This document shows, in pieces, positions 5,187 through 6,035 of a stretch of DNA of 6,035 bases. The position numbers were made by a program, and so were the translations under genes. Every line of letters starts with the position of its first letter. Position 1 is the first letter of the stretch. The DNA is from an uncultured Clostridiaceae bacterium (GTDB lineage Bacteria; Bacillota; Clostridia; Lachnospirales; Lachnospiraceae), in contig CAMWOF010000153.1 of the NCBI GenBank assembly GCA_947175805.1, positions 1 through 6,035 of the forward strand, written 5' to 3'. The notes beneath the pieces were generated by a model. It did not search any database and had not been told where the DNA came from. It saw only the letters and a program-made list of their open reading frames with translations.

Positions 5187-6035
5187 CTGCATCGTCTCCT
5201 TTTCTTTCTTTTTATTTTGCTCCGGCAGATTTGTTTCTGTCGGATAGCTTTCTGCCTGTTTTCTACTATGTTTTAACGGCTTATCCTTCCGTCCGTCATA
5301 CAGCTTGCACAGATTGAGCCGCAGTGCATTGCTGACCACACAAAAGCTGGATAAACTCATGGCGGCCGCACCAAACATCGGGTTCAGCTGCCAGCCGAAT
5401 ACAGGAATCCACACACCTGCTGCCAGGGGAATTCCGATTACATTGTAAAAAAACGCCCAGAACAGGTTCTGGTGAATATTCCGAAGCGTCGCTCGGCTCA
5501 AGCGGATGGCCGCCGGTACATCCTGCAGCCTGCTTTTCATCAACACCACATCCGCAGCATCTATAGCAATGTCGGTGCCCGCTCCGATGGCGATACCGAT
5601 ATCCGCGCGGGTGAGCGCCGGCGCATCATTGATGCCGTCCCCCACCATGCACACTTTGATACCTGTCTCTTTCTTTCCCCGTCTATTCTCTTTTTCCTCC
5701 GCACCCTGTCCCGAACGGATGCCGCCGCCCGTCTGCTGCAGATTGCGGATGACCTCTTCCTTGCCGTCAGGCAGTACGCCTGCTATCACGCTGTCCACCC
5801 CTGCCTGCCTGCCGATAGCATTGGCCGTGCGGACATTGTCGCCGGTCAGCATGATAACCTGAATCCCCAGATTCTTAAGCTCACAGATTGCCTGGGCGCT
5901 ATCCTCCTTCAGCACATCCGCCACGGCAATCATACCCAGCAGCCTTTTCCCATAACTGAAAAACAGCGGTGTCTTTCCCTCATTTGCCAAAGCATCCGCC
6001 CGGTTTCTCATCTCCTCTGCCACCTCACACTGTTT
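4977..6035 (-). CDS. copA: copper-translocating P1B-type ATPase, C-terminal part with fused C-terminal HMA domain (5' end cut by window edge)
   Basis: The frame is open to the right edge and gives the last 352 residues; the GTG at 6023 is internal, not the start. This enzyme class uses ATP to pump Cu+ out across the membrane. Numbered from the edge, the fragment shows the N-domain end (GKTPLFF), TGDN (64-67), and the hinge GDGINDAP (132-139). Helix 7 follows with the copper-class YN pair (197-198), then helix 8 with MSLSS (226-230). A charged linker of about 40 residues then leads to an HMA domain with GMMCGHC (Cys295, Cys298). The N-terminal metal domains, CPC helix and DKTG phosphorylation site lie outside the window. 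A hydrophilic Gly/Lys/Glu-rich insert of about 22 residues (102-125) precedes the hinge. The YN and M-x-x-S-S residues point to Cu+ rather than Zn2+ or Cd2+. A terminator follows directly. Confidence 0.92.
   Translation of the reverse strand, partial: KQCEVAEEMRNRADALANEGKTPLFFSYGKRLLGMIAVADVLKEDSAQAICELKNLGIQVIMLTGDNVRTANAIGRQAGVDSVIAGVLPDGKEEVIRNLQQTGGGIRSGQGAEEKENRRGKKETGIKVCMVGDGINDAPALTRADIGIAIGAGTDIAIDAADVVLMKSRLQDVPAAIRLSRATLRNIHQNLFWAFFYNVIGIPLAAGVWIPVFGWQLNPMFGAAAMSLSSFCVVSNALRLNLCKLYDGRKDKPLKHSRKQAESYPTETNLPEQNKKKEKETMQMEKTLEITGMMCGHCEARVKKTLEALEGVTEAVVSHEKGTAVVKLAAQVEDEVLKNAVEAQDYTVTALH
5196..5203 (-). promoter_or_regulatory. internal ribosome binding site before the CopZ-like domain
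   Basis: AAAAGGAG on the minus strand encodes part of the Lys/Glu linker (KEKET) but also matches a Shine-Dalgarno site. It is 9 bases from the ATG at 5186 and only 3 bases from the ATG at 5192, so 5186 is the likelier start. Confidence 0.5.

Noticed and set aside
5196..5215. A-rich linker of copA as a programmed frameshift site like that of E. coli copA
   Set aside because: The HMA domain is already in frame with the ATPase, and I see no proper slippery heptamer in the reading frame.

Overview
The window holds five genes, all on the minus strand and so transcribed from right to left. The mid-range base composition, strong purine-rich (GGAGG-type) ribosome binding sites, a Csp-like germination protease, a secreted GH5 endoglucanase and a copA-type ATPase together suggest an endospore-forming gut or anaerobic Clostridia, probably Lachnospiraceae. 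This placement is inferred from gene content and style, not from a marker gene. Both edges cut a gene: the protease lacks its C-terminal part on the left and the ATPase lacks its N-terminal part on the right.

Right part (4977-6035): the C-terminal half of a copper-translocating P1B-type ATPase (P-domain end, last two membrane helices), followed in frame by a linker and a complete CopZ-like heavy-metal-associated (HMA) domain. A well-placed ribosome binding site and ATG lie just before that domain, so the gene may yield both a fused ATPase and a free 69-residue copper chaperone. A clear intrinsic terminator at 4932-4970 closes this unit.

Middle part (2435-4879): a two-gene operon with a strong sigma-A-type promoter with an extended -10 element, a 5' UTR hairpin, a secreted GH5 subfamily-2-like endo-beta-glucanase, then after 29 bases an unrecognised membrane-anchored, Glu/Ala-rich coiled-coil protein. 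A hairpin with a U-rich tail at 2435-2480 ends it.

Left part (1-2428): a ZIP-family metal transporter with its own promoter, which overlaps two palindromes that could be an operator. After a 77-base gap without a convincing terminator comes a subtilisin-like S8 protease with the CspB-type layout (N-terminal prodomain, catalytic Asp and His, a long insert after the oxyanion Asn). A sigma-E-like promoter may lie in the gap.

Most genes belong to known families. The least explained items are the coiled-coil protein cotranscribed with the cellulase and the nested CopZ start. I found no RNA gene, CRISPR array, insertion sequence or attachment site. No gene-free stretch exceeds about 205 bases (4773-4976), and that one is accounted for by UTR, promoter and terminator.
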